The notes under the pieces were generated by a model. It was not told the DNA's origin. It saw nothing but the letters and a program-made list of their open reading frames with translations, and ran no database searches. From an uncultured Alphaproteobacteria bacterium (GTDB lineage Bacteria; Pseudomonadota; Alphaproteobacteria; RF32; CAG-239), in assembly GCA_934271195.1 (NCBI GenBank), contig CAKQRB010000003.1:1-12847 (forward strand): a stretch of DNA of 12,847 nt, written 5' to 3'. The translations under genes were made by a program, and so were the position numbers. Position 1 is the first letter of the stretch, and each line of letters starts with the position of its first letter. Positions 6,566 to 12,760 of this stretch are shown piece by piece.

Positions 6566-6634
6566 TTAAAAAAACACAGAAATAACCACGGCAAAAATAA
6601 ATACAATTAAAATAATTAAATGCCACGTTTTCAT
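6566..6634 (-). CDS. very small single-span membrane protein (22 aa, or 43 aa if the T7 run slips)
   Basis: The ATG at 6634 has an excellent GGGAGAAG site and opens a frame of 22 codons that is almost wholly one membrane span (MKTWHLIILIVFIFAVV...). It ends at TAA inside a run of seven T residues (6568-6574). With one more T, or with slippage on the run, the frame would continue to 6504 and add a soluble tail containing SGGLIAPDTGQNKPKLDKK, giving a sensible 43-residue protein. So this is either a true 22-residue protein, a frameshifted gene, or a slippage-dependent one. It follows another mini-ORF by 12 bases. No family is recognised. Confidence 0.45.
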   Translation of the reverse strand: MKTWHLIILIVFIFAVVISVFF

Positions 6635-6646
6635 TTTCTTCTCCCG

Positions 6647-6727
6647 TTAATTCGCCAATATCAAAGCAACAACCAGCAAAACCAGTGCAATAGAGGCGAG
6701 AATCTTGTGCTTGTCCTTCCATTCCAT
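6647..6727 (-). CDS. very small predicted membrane protein (26 aa)
   Basis: The ATG at 6727 encodes MEWKDKHK followed by a hydrophobic segment rich in Leu, Val, Ile and Ala that ends in AN. A charged head plus one membrane span is typical of bacterial small membrane proteins. The ribosome binding site is weak (GAAAG). Its stop lies 12 bases before the next mini-ORF, whose ribosome binding site fills the gap, so the two would form a tiny operon divergent from slyX. The call rests only on composition and arrangement. Confidence 0.4.
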   Translation of the reverse strand: MEWKDKHKILASIALVLLVVALILAN

Positions 6728-6803
6728 GTTTGAACTTTCAATTTTTGTAACAATGACCCTTTAATCAGATAATCACGAATTTATATATATCAACAAATAC
6801 TGA

Positions 6804-6837
6804 TTGATTTTCCGCTTATGTTGTGCTACAAGCGGAA
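6804..6837 (+). promoter_or_regulatory. candidate slyX promoter with overlapping 8-bp dyad
   Basis: TTGATT (6804-6809) and TACAAG (6827-6832) are 17 bases apart with TGC before the -10 box. An inverted repeat TTCCGCTT / AAGCGGAA (6810-6817, 6830-6837) brackets the -10 element, a position where a repressor could bind. Confidence 0.4.
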
Positions 6838-6853
6838 TAAAAGGGAGCATAAA

Positions 6854-7063
6854 ATGAATGATAAAGAGCTCGACAACCGATTAATAAATATTGAGATGGC
6901 GCTGGCTAATCAAGAGCGTGTGATTGAAGATTTAAATCAGGTAATCATAGAACAAGGCAAAAAGCTTGATCACCTGCAAAAACAAAATAAATACCTGTTG
7001 GAAAATTTAGAACCGGCGGCAGTCAAACCATTAAGCGAAGAAACACCCCCGCCGCACTATTAA
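6854..7063 (+). CDS. slyX: SlyX family protein
   Basis: The 69-residue protein is a short coiled coil (heptad-like DNRLINIEMALANQERVIED... to about residue 52) followed by an acidic, proline-rich tail ending in PPPHY, the hallmark C-terminus of SlyX. SlyX is a small conserved cytoplasmic protein first seen beside the slyD prolyl isomerase gene in E. coli; its function is not known. The ATG at 6854 was chosen because AGGGAG stands six bases upstream. The same frame is open to an earlier ATG at 6818, but that one lies within the promoter and has no binding site. The next gene starts 21 bases after the stop, so co-transcription is likely. Confidence 0.88.
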   Translation: MNDKELDNRLINIEMALANQERVIEDLNQVIIEQGKKLDHLQKQNKYLLENLEPAAVKPLSEETPPPHY

Positions 7064-7084
7064 CCTTGAAAAACAGAAAAAACG

Positions 7085-7747
7085 ATGGATGAAAACGCGC
7101 TATTTAAATTAACACACGGCATATATGTTTTGGGCACAACCGACGGCTCCCGTTATGTCGGCAGTATTGTCGATGCCGTAATGCAAGTTGCCAACAAACC
7201 GTTTGTCTTGGCTTTGTCCTGCGGAAATCATAGTTATACCAAATCCTGTCTGCATACGGCAAAGGAATTTTCTCTTTCCGTACTGGGTAAAGAGGCTGAC
7301 CCGTTTATTGTGGCAAATTTTGGTTTTCAAAGCAGCCATGATGTCAATAAGTGGGAAAATGTTGAATTTGAGATTTTAGAAGACCTGCCATACTTGCAAA
7401 AATCCCTTGCAGGTATTAAATGTAAAATAATTCAGGAAATTGCCTTTGAAAGCAATACGCTGTTTTTGGCAGAGGTGCTGGATTGCCGGATTGGCAGTCA
7501 GAACGGCGAGCCTCTGACTTATTATGATTACCGCAGTTATTACAAAGACGGGGTAATTAAAATTTTTAACGAACAAAAAGATCGGATGAAAGGAAAACAA
7601 ATGACAGAAGATAAAAATGAAGGCAAAAAATGGGTTTGTACGGTATGCAGTTATGTTTATGACGGGGATATTCCTTTTGAAGATCTTCCGGAAGACTGGG
7701 TTTGCCCGCTGTGCGGCGTGGACAAGAGCTTTTTTGAACTGCAGTAA
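7085..7747 (+). CDS. flavin reductase-like / rubredoxin fusion protein
   Basis: The 220-residue protein joins two redox modules. Residues 1-165 resemble the flavin reductase-like FMN-binding split-barrel domain (HGIYVLGTTDGSRYVGS near the start, then PFVLALSCG and FSLSVLGKEAD). After a charged linker, residues 181-220 form a short rubredoxin with cysteines 185, 188, 207 and 210 (CTVC ... CPLCG) and the conserved DLPEDWVCPLCG. The loop between the pairs is shorter than in free rubredoxins, like the rubredoxin tails of rubrerythrins and of high-molecular-weight rubredoxin (Hrb) of Moorella, which has the same domain order. Hrb passes electrons from NADH to oxygen- or NO-reducing flavodiiron proteins, so a role in oxygen or nitrosative stress is likely (inference). 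The ribosome binding site is weak. Confidence 0.88.
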   Translation: MDENALFKLTHGIYVLGTTDGSRYVGSIVDAVMQVANKPFVLALSCGNHSYTKSCLHTAKEFSLSVLGKEADPFIVANFGFQSSHDVNKWENVEFEILEDLPYLQKSLAGIKCKIIQEIAFESNTLFLAEVLDCRIGSQNGEPLTYYDYRSYYKDGVIKIFNEQKDRMKGKQMTEDKNEGKKWVCTVCSYVYDGDIPFEDLPEDWVCPLCGVDKSFFELQ

Positions 7748-7753
7748 AAAGAT

Positions 7754-7778
7754 AAGGAGGCCGAATGCCTCCTTTTTT
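7754..7778. terminator. bidirectional terminator between the rubredoxin gene and sufB
   Basis: AAGGAGGC pairs with GCCTCCTT around loop CGAAT, followed by T residues on the plus strand and a TTATCTTTTT tail on the minus strand. It sits between two convergent genes and probably serves both. Confidence 0.88.
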
Positions 7779-7789
7779 ATCTCTGCAAT

Positions 7790-9238
7790 CTAGCCGACGG
7801 ATCCTTCAAGTGTAATATTAATCAGCTTAGCCGCCTCAATGGCAAATTCCATCGGCAGCTGTTGCATGACTTCCTTGCAAAAACCGTTGACAATCAGGCT
7901 GACGGCTTCTTCCTGTCCGATTCCGCGCTGCATACAGTAAAAAAGTTGTTCGTCGCTGATTTTGGACGTTGTCGCCTCATGTTCGATACAGGCGGTTTTG
8001 TTGCGGTTTTCAATATACGGCACGGTGTGTGAGCCGCAAGTCGTGCCAATGAGCAGACTGTCGCATTGTGAATAGTTGCGGGCATGGCTGGCTTTCGGCG
8101 CCACTCGAACCAGTCCGCGGTAAGTCTGGTTGGAAAAACCGGCTGAAATTCCTTTGGAAATGATTTTGGAAGAAGTGTTTTTGCCAATGTGAATCATTTT
8201 GGTACCTGTGTCGGCTTGCTGTTTGTTGTTGGTAATGGCTACGGAATAGAATTCGCCGACCGAGTTGTCGCCCTGCAGCACACAAGACGGATATTTCCAT
8301 GTCACGGCTGAACCTGTCTCCACCTGAGTCCAAGATACTTTGGCATTGTCGCCGCGGCAGGCCGCTCGCTTGGTCACAAAGTTATAAACGCCGCCTTTGC
8401 CGTCTTTATCGCCGGGGTACCAGTTTTGAACGGTAGAATATTTGACTTCCGCATCTTTGTTAATCACAATCTCGACAATGGCGGCGTGCAGCTGATTCTC
8501 GTCGCGCTGCGGCGCCGTACATCCTTCCAGATAAGAGACATAACTCTCGTCGTCGGCCACAATCAGTGTACGCTCAAATTGTCCGGTGTTTTTGGCATTG
8601 ATTCGAAAATAAGTCGAAAGCTCCATCGGACAGCGCACACCTTTCGGAATATAAACAAACGACCCGTCCGTAAACACGGCCGAATTCAGGCAGGCAAAAA
8701 AATTGTCGGTATAAGGCACAACCGAACCGAGGTATTTTTTTACCAATTCAGGATGTTCTTTGACGGCTTCGGAAATGGAGCAGAAAATAATCCCCTGTTC
8801 AGCAAGTTTGGCGCGATAAGTTGTGGCGACCGAAACGCTGTCAAACACGGCATCAACGGCAACCACGCCGGCTAGAGCTTCCTGCTCTTTGAGCGGAATT
8901 CCGAGCTTTTCGTATGTTTCCAGCAATTCCGGATCAACCTCGTCCAGACTTTTCGGCGCCGCTTTTTGTACTGGAGCGGAATAGTAATATAAATCCTGAT
9001 AATCAATCTTGTCATAAGCCAGCTTGGCCCATGCCGGCTCTGTCATTGTCTGCCAAAATTCAAAAGCCTTCAGACGCCATTCCAACAGCCATTCCGGCTC
9101 GCCTTTCTTGGCGGAAATCAGCCGGATAATGTTTTCATTAAGGCCTTTGGGCGCAGTGTCGGCGGCAATATCCGTTACAAAGCCGTATTTGTATTTATCA
9201 CCGCTTTCGTCAATGATTTGTGTCTGATTATCGTTCAT
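7790..9238 (-). CDS. sufB: Fe-S cluster assembly scaffold protein SufB
   Basis: This 482-residue protein is a full-length SufB (the E. coli protein has 495). SufB works with the ATPase SufC and its paralogue SufD as the SufBC2D scaffold that builds iron-sulfur clusters in the cytoplasm, using sulfur from SufS (with SufE or SufU). Conserved stretches include VATTYRAKLAEQGIIFCSIS, SFVYIPKGVRCPMELSTYF, SYVSYLEGCTAP and IEHEATTSKISDEQLFYC. By distance from the C-terminus, Cys392 (in SQCDS) corresponds to E. coli Cys405, a key cysteine for cluster assembly. The ATG overlaps the stop of the upstream gene by 11 bases and has GGAAG, so the two are translationally coupled. A terminator follows, so sufC, sufD and sufS are not downstream, which is unusual. 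Confidence 0.97.
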   Translation of the reverse strand: MNDNQTQIIDESGDKYKYGFVTDIAADTAPKGLNENIIRLISAKKGEPEWLLEWRLKAFEFWQTMTEPAWAKLAYDKIDYQDLYYYSAPVQKAAPKSLDEVDPELLETYEKLGIPLKEQEALAGVVAVDAVFDSVSVATTYRAKLAEQGIIFCSISEAVKEHPELVKKYLGSVVPYTDNFFACLNSAVFTDGSFVYIPKGVRCPMELSTYFRINAKNTGQFERTLIVADDESYVSYLEGCTAPQRDENQLHAAIVEIVINKDAEVKYSTVQNWYPGDKDGKGGVYNFVTKRAACRGDNAKVSWTQVETGSAVTWKYPSCVLQGDNSVGEFYSVAITNNKQQADTGTKMIHIGKNTSSKIISKGISAGFSNQTYRGLVRVAPKASHARNYSQCDSLLIGTTCGSHTVPYIENRNKTACIEHEATTSKISDEQLFYCMQRGIGQEEAVSLIVNGFCKEVMQQLPMEFAIEAAKLINITLEGSVG

Positions 9239-11048
9239 TTTTCTTCCAGACTTTTTTCAAAGCCTGCTTCCCGTTATTAAAAAGATTAAATTTTGCAAAC
9301 GCCACACTTTTAGCATAAAACGGATTCAAAGACAAGCCTTTTGCCAGCTGTCGGCAATATTCTTGACTTTGCGGCAGGGCATAATGCTCAAATTGCCGCA
9401 ATTGCAAATAAATTTTTGTTTTATCAATCAAAGACAATTTATTTTCGTTCAAGCTTTTTTCAACTTCCCGTAATGTCATGGCTTCGTGTTTCTCCGGCTG
9501 ACGATAAGCATAATCGTCCTCAATGTCTTTATAATCCGGAAAATTTTTTTTCATAAAGTTAAAGTTTTCCTTATATTCCAAAGAATTGTTCAACAGGCGC
9601 TTGATATAAGGCGGCGCTTTAACCGGCGTTCTGGCTTTAAGGTCACAGATATAATCGTTCAGTGAACTGTTATAAGCGTTTTCGATTCTAAAACTTTCAA
9701 TATCGGCCATAAAAATGGCAAAGTCCTTCTGACTGCTGCGCAAAATCTTATTACGGTGCATTGTCCGGATGATATTGCGGGTTTCCGGTCGGTCGGCGCT
9801 GTTATGACCGAGCTTGTGCAGGCAGTCTTTGCAAAAGACGTGCATCTGGTTCATATCCGATTTTGTATCGTTAAGATAAGTGTAAATTAGTTCAAACGCT
9901 TCCGGAGATTTGATGTTGAAGGGATTGAGGATATTGCTTACAGGGTTGGTTTGCAGAAAAATCCCTTGAGAAGAAAACGTGTCAGAGCGCAGAGAAGCTT
10001 TAATAAGCTTCATAATTCCTCCGCTCAGAGCAGGGAACTTGACAGCGCTGAAAAACAGATTCCCGACGCAAGCAAACGGCAGCTTGCCGTTTTTTTTAAA
10101 AATCGGCAGCAATGCCTCGGTCAGCTTTGAATGACCGGCGGCGGCAGTTGACAGATAAAGCAAAACGCCGCGACGATGTTGTTCTGTCGATTCTTTTTCC
10201 ACGCTTTCCAATATCTTTACCGTCAGCGGCATAAATTCCGGATTTGCTTCCGGCAGGATTGCTGTAATTTTGATAAGCTTTTCGGCCGCGCAGGAAAGAA
10301 AATCGTCATGATAAATCTGCCGGACGTCTTCCGCATTTTTGCCGTCCAGAGCAAAAAAAGCCATTTTTTGCGCTTTTGTATCGGGAATTTTTCTGATTTC
10401 CTGTTTAAACGCCGCAACCGTTGTCTTGTCTGGCGCGGGATTGTCTTTCAAAGCGGGAGATAGTAAAGCATCGGAAAAAATGTTTAGACAAGCGCTGTCT
10501 TTGGCGTTTTGCGTGGTAAAAGCCTGAGTAACGGATTTTACAAAAGGATTATGTTGTTTGTGAGAAATTCGGGACAACGCCTTTCCAAGAATTTCTGCGC
10601 TTTTTCTTGGATTCCTGTCTGTTTTGATAAAAGCGCAAATCATATCGGCACGCAAATCAGATTCGTAACACCAGCCGTCTGTCAAGGCTTGAATATGCTC
10701 ACAATCAAGTTTGTGCCTGTGCTCAAAAACCAGCGGCAAAATAATCTTGGAAAGGTCTTCGTTGTGGTTGGCGCAGACGATTGCTCTGTCGGAATAACGG
10801 GAAAAAGCCGGAGATTCGGCCGCCAGATAATTAAAAATCTTTTCATAATCGGCAAAATCGTCAAACAGCCCGATACCGGAAGCGGACGCAAAATCAAAAA
10901 TATCTTTCAGAACGATATCTGCCCGAAAATCTTTCAGAATATTCTGTGCTTTTTTAGATTTTTCCTGCCCCAAAATATGGAAAATCACGCATTTGGCGTC
11001 CTGACCAAGCAATTCTGTGGTTTTAATGTCTTTCTGTAAGTTTGGCAA
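9228..11048 (-). CDS. large helical protein of unknown function, coupled to sufB
   Basis: I do not recognise this protein. It has about 606 residues, no signal peptide and no clear membrane segment, and reads as mostly alpha-helical with repeat-like helix pairs, as in HEAT- or TPR-type scaffolds, but no consensus repeat is visible. A CKDCLHKLGH cluster (residues 406-415) has a Cys-x2-Cys plus two histidines that could bind zinc. Both ends are lysine-rich. The start was set at TTG 11048 because AGGGAG stands seven bases upstream. The frame is open to a TTG at 11072, but that codon overlaps a good -10 box and has no binding site. Its stop overlaps the sufB start by 11 bases, so it is made together with SufB. 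A link to Fe-S assembly or iron/oxidative stress is possible but rests on position alone. Confidence 0.8.
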   Translation of the reverse strand: MPNLQKDIKTTELLGQDAKCVIFHILGQEKSKKAQNILKDFRADIVLKDIFDFASASGIGLFDDFADYEKIFNYLAAESPAFSRYSDRAIVCANHNEDLSKIILPLVFEHRHKLDCEHIQALTDGWCYESDLRADMICAFIKTDRNPRKSAEILGKALSRISHKQHNPFVKSVTQAFTTQNAKDSACLNIFSDALLSPALKDNPAPDKTTVAAFKQEIRKIPDTKAQKMAFFALDGKNAEDVRQIYHDDFLSCAAEKLIKITAILPEANPEFMPLTVKILESVEKESTEQHRRGVLLYLSTAAAGHSKLTEALLPIFKKNGKLPFACVGNLFFSAVKFPALSGGIMKLIKASLRSDTFSSQGIFLQTNPVSNILNPFNIKSPEAFELIYTYLNDTKSDMNQMHVFCKDCLHKLGHNSADRPETRNIIRTMHRNKILRSSQKDFAIFMADIESFRIENAYNSSLNDYICDLKARTPVKAPPYIKRLLNNSLEYKENFNFMKKNFPDYKDIEDDYAYRQPEKHEAMTLREVEKSLNENKLSLIDKTKIYLQLRQFEHYALPQSQEYCRQLAKGLSLNPFYAKSVAFAKFNLFNNGKQALKKVWKKNER

Positions 11049-11073
11049 ATCAATTCTCCCTGCCTTTGACAAA

Positions 11074-11101
11074 ATACTGCGGAATGTCAGGAAATCAAGC
11101 T
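11074..11101 (-). promoter_or_regulatory. candidate promoter of the unknown gene-sufB operon
   Basis: On the minus strand TTGATT and TATTTT are 16 bases apart. A transcript starting just past this would leave a short leader containing the AGGGAG site before TTG 11048. No Iron-Rhodo box or IscR-like site stands out. Confidence 0.4.
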
Positions 11102-11150
11102 TTTTCTGAATGTAAACAAAAATTAACTATCTTGTGATAGGACGTAAGAT

Positions 11151-12083
11151 ATGAAGAAGTATGCACTTTTGACATTAATATTGCTGATGTTGAGCGGCTG
11201 TTCTTATGACAGCGGCCGGATTCAGCTGTTTAATTATAACCTCTGGGGCAGTGGGCCGACACCGTCTTCCGTTGTGGTTCAAAAAGGTGATACCCTTTAC
11301 AGCATTGCCCGCCGCTACGATCTGCCAATCAGAGAAATTATTGAGTTGAACGGTTTTCGTCCGCCTTACGGATTGCGCATAGGGCAGGTTGTCCAGCTGC
11401 CGAGCGCCCGTTATCATATTGTGGCCAAAGGCGACACGCTGTACAATATCTCCAAACGCTACAATGTTGACGTCAATTCCCTGAGTAAAACCAATGATAT
11501 CAGTCCGCCATACAGTTTGGCCGTCGGACAACGACTGCAACTGCCTGACAGCATCGTCGGCGGAGAAATTCATGTCGCTTCGGCCGCACCGGCTGAAAAA
11601 AGCGTGTGGACGTCCAAAAAAACGAGTGCTTCCGCCTCTAAAAAAACTGCCCCTGTCAAAAAAACAATAACGGCAGAAAACACCTATACGCCGCCGACTA
11701 AAAATCGCAAAAGCAAGTTTATGTGGCCGGTCAGAGGTTCGGTAATCTCTAATTTCGGGCCGATAGCCAAAGGGCGCAACAATGACGGTATAAATATCAA
11801 AGCCGCCAAAGGAACGGCTGTCAAGGCCGCAGATAAAGGAACGATCGCGTATGCCGGCAATGAACTTAAAGGTTTTGGTAATCTGATTTTGATAAAACAT
11901 GATGACGGCTGGGTCACGGCTTATGCGCATAATGAAAAGATTTTGGTGAAAAAGGGCCAGCGGGTTGCGCGCGGAGAAAAAATCTCAACAGTCGGTACAA
12001 CCGGTGGAGTCGCTTCACCTCAGCTGCATTTTGAAATCCGTCAGGGCAAAAAAGCCGTCAATCCCAAATCTTATCTCGGATAG
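11151..12083 (+). CDS. nlpD: NlpD/EnvC-like lipoprotein: two LysM domains and a degenerate M23 domain
   Basis: The 310-residue protein has a lipoprotein signal with lipobox LSGC (Cys17). Two LysM peptidoglycan-binding domains follow at about 41-84 and 88-132 (both with KGDTLY), then a Lys/Thr/Ala-rich linker to about 188 and an M23 (LytM) domain at 190-309. The zinc ligands of active M23 enzymes are mostly lost: the HxxxD pair is Asn211/Asn215 and the first His of HxH is Gln291, while His260 and His293 remain. This is the pattern of NlpD and EnvC, which have no peptidase activity but activate periplasmic amidases (AmiA/B/C type) that split septal peptidoglycan at division. The ATG has AGGA eight bases upstream. 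It is divergent from the sufB operon and stands alone, without surE or pcm beside it. Confidence 0.9.
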   Translation: MKKYALLTLILLMLSGCSYDSGRIQLFNYNLWGSGPTPSSVVVQKGDTLYSIARRYDLPIREIIELNGFRPPYGLRIGQVVQLPSARYHIVAKGDTLYNISKRYNVDVNSLSKTNDISPPYSLAVGQRLQLPDSIVGGEIHVASAAPAEKSVWTSKKTSASASKKTAPVKKTITAENTYTPPTKNRKSKFMWPVRGSVISNFGPIAKGRNNDGINIKAAKGTAVKAADKGTIAYAGNELKGFGNLILIKHDDGWVTAYAHNEKILVKKGQRVARGEKISTVGTTGGVASPQLHFEIRQGKKAVNPKSYLG

Positions 12084-12095
12084 CATAAAATCTGC

Positions 12096-12123
12096 TTGCA
12101 AAAGTCACAGAGTCGTTTAATAT
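12096..12123 (+). promoter_or_regulatory. promoter of the candidate small RNA
   Basis: TTGCAA (12096-12101) and TAATAT (12118-12123) are 16 bases apart and start just after the nlpD stop. Transcription would begin near 12130, at the foot of the first RNA hairpin. Confidence 0.55.
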
Positions 12124-12129
12124 GATACC

Positions 12130-12289
12130 CGCAGCCAAGAGATTGGCTGTGGTGTCTCAAAAACATCTCGATAAAAATCCGCTCCGGCGGAGTGTCCCGA
12201 AATAAGTGTACTTGTGCAGCGAATACGGACGACTGATTTATCGCAGTTTTTGAGCTCCGCCACCTTAGTTTCTAAGGTGGTTTTGTTTT
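12130..12289 (+). ncRNA. structured small RNA or leader RNA, family unknown
   Basis: About 160 bases with heavy internal pairing and no reading frame. A 5' hairpin (CCGCAGCCA with TGGCTGTGG) is followed by a long rod. GTGGTG (12149-12154) pairs with CGCCAC (12258-12263), CTCAAAAAC (12156-12164) pairs with GTTTTTGAG (12246-12254), and CGATAAA (12169-12175) pairs with TTTATCG (12237-12243). The rod opens into two hairpins: TCCGC/GCGGA capped by a stable UCCG tetraloop, and AGTGTCC with GGACGACT carrying a one-base bulge. A terminator closes it. The outer GTGGTG/CGCCAC helix uses the bases that start the terminator stem, so the two compete. It could be a free-standing small RNA, a 6S-like RNA, or a riboswitch/attenuator for the HTH gene 25 bases on. 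I see no match to SRP, RNase P or tmRNA. Confidence 0.6.
12260..12289 (+). terminator. intrinsic terminator of the small RNA
   Basis: A perfect 9-bp stem (CCACCTTAG / CTAAGGTGG, loop TTT) is followed by TTTTGTTTT. It separates the RNA from the next coding sequence. Confidence 0.88.
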
Positions 12290-12314
12290 AACAAAATCAA
12301 GGAGCTAAAAAGAA

Positions 12315-12575
12315 ATGTTATCAAGAAAATATAGAAAAAAGTGGTATAAGACCTTCCGGAGTTATTGCAATAAAGAATTAAACCGGATAATGACGGAACA
12401 GGGTTTAACAAGTACGGAACTGGCGGACCATATAGATTTTATGGAAGGTCGGATAGAAAAATTAAGAAGAAATACCAGCCATATGAGAATGGAAGAATAT
12501 GTTTATCTGTTTTCATTCTTGGATAAGGTATTTGAGATAAAACTTGTCGACGCCAAAGATGATCCTTGGCAGTAA
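12315..12575 (+). CDS. small helix-turn-helix (XRE/Cro-like) protein
   Basis: The 86-residue protein has a basic N-terminus (MLSRKYRKKWYKTFR) and a helix-turn-helix pattern of the XRE/Cro type. The first helix begins near LNRIMTEQ, then GLTSTELADHI forms the conserved Gly-Leu-Thr-x3-Leu-Ala turn, and FMEGRIEKLRRN is the likely recognition helix. The later hydrophobic helices (EEYVYLFSFLDKVFEI) suit dimerisation. It probably binds DNA as a small repressor or regulator. The ATG has AGGAG ten bases upstream. It sits directly after the structured RNA terminator and is followed by its own terminator, so it may be expressed by read-through of the RNA terminator or from an unseen promoter. No toxin partner is adjacent. 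Confidence 0.75.
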   Translation: MLSRKYRKKWYKTFRSYCNKELNRIMTEQGLTSTELADHIDFMEGRIEKLRRNTSHMRMEEYVYLFSFLDKVFEIKLVDAKDDPWQ

Positions 12576-12576
12576 C

Positions 12577-12606
12577 AAAAAAGCGGGATTAATCTCCCGC
12601 TTTTTT
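12577..12606 (+). terminator. terminator of the HTH gene
   Basis: AAAAAAGCGGGA pairs with TCCCGCTTTTTT around a 6-base loop, one base after the HTH gene stop. It is symmetric and may act in both directions. Confidence 0.9.
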
Positions 12607-12705
12607 ATTCTTCCCCGAAAGCACAATCTCCCGTCCGGCACGGTTTGGGTGCCCTTTGCGAATGGCTTAGGTTTTGGAGCAAAAACCGAAAGTCCCACAC
12701 ATTTC

Positions 12706-12727
12706 CCCCTCTCATGAGTGAGAGGGG
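12706..12727. repeat. palindromic hairpin in gene-free DNA
   Basis: CCCCTCTCA and TGAGAGGGG form a perfect 9-bp dyad with loop TGAG. There is no T-run, so it is not a terminator. The GC-rich arms in AT-rich DNA resemble a dispersed intergenic palindrome (REP- or MITE-like). Confidence 0.6.
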
Positions 12728-12760
12728 CGGGGAGAGTTGATTAGCCCGATTACCGAATGA

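Noticed and set aside
6504..6722. 72-codon frame across the two mini-genes
   Set aside because: It has no ribosome binding site and reads the membrane spans out of frame, giving an odd Cys-rich peptide. Only its last ~20 residues matter, as the possible tail of the slipped form.
8426..8875. 149-codon frame opposite sufB
   Set aside because: It lies wholly antisense to a strongly conserved gene and encodes nothing recognisable.
10509..11039. 176-codon plus-strand frame opposite the unknown 606-residue protein
   Set aside because: The minus-strand gene has the better start, the overlap with sufB and natural composition; this frame looks like an antisense shadow.
11175..11930. 251-codon frame opposite the NlpD-like gene
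   Set aside because: It is antisense to clear LysM and M23 domains and has no motif of its own.
11151..12083. Active M23 endopeptidase
   Set aside because: The zinc ligands expected at residues 211, 215 and 291 are Asn, Asn and Gln.
12130..12289. SRP RNA, RNase P RNA or tmRNA
   Set aside because: None of their conserved core sequences is present, and the size and fold differ. A 6S RNA could not be confirmed because no conserved 6S sequence is visible to me.
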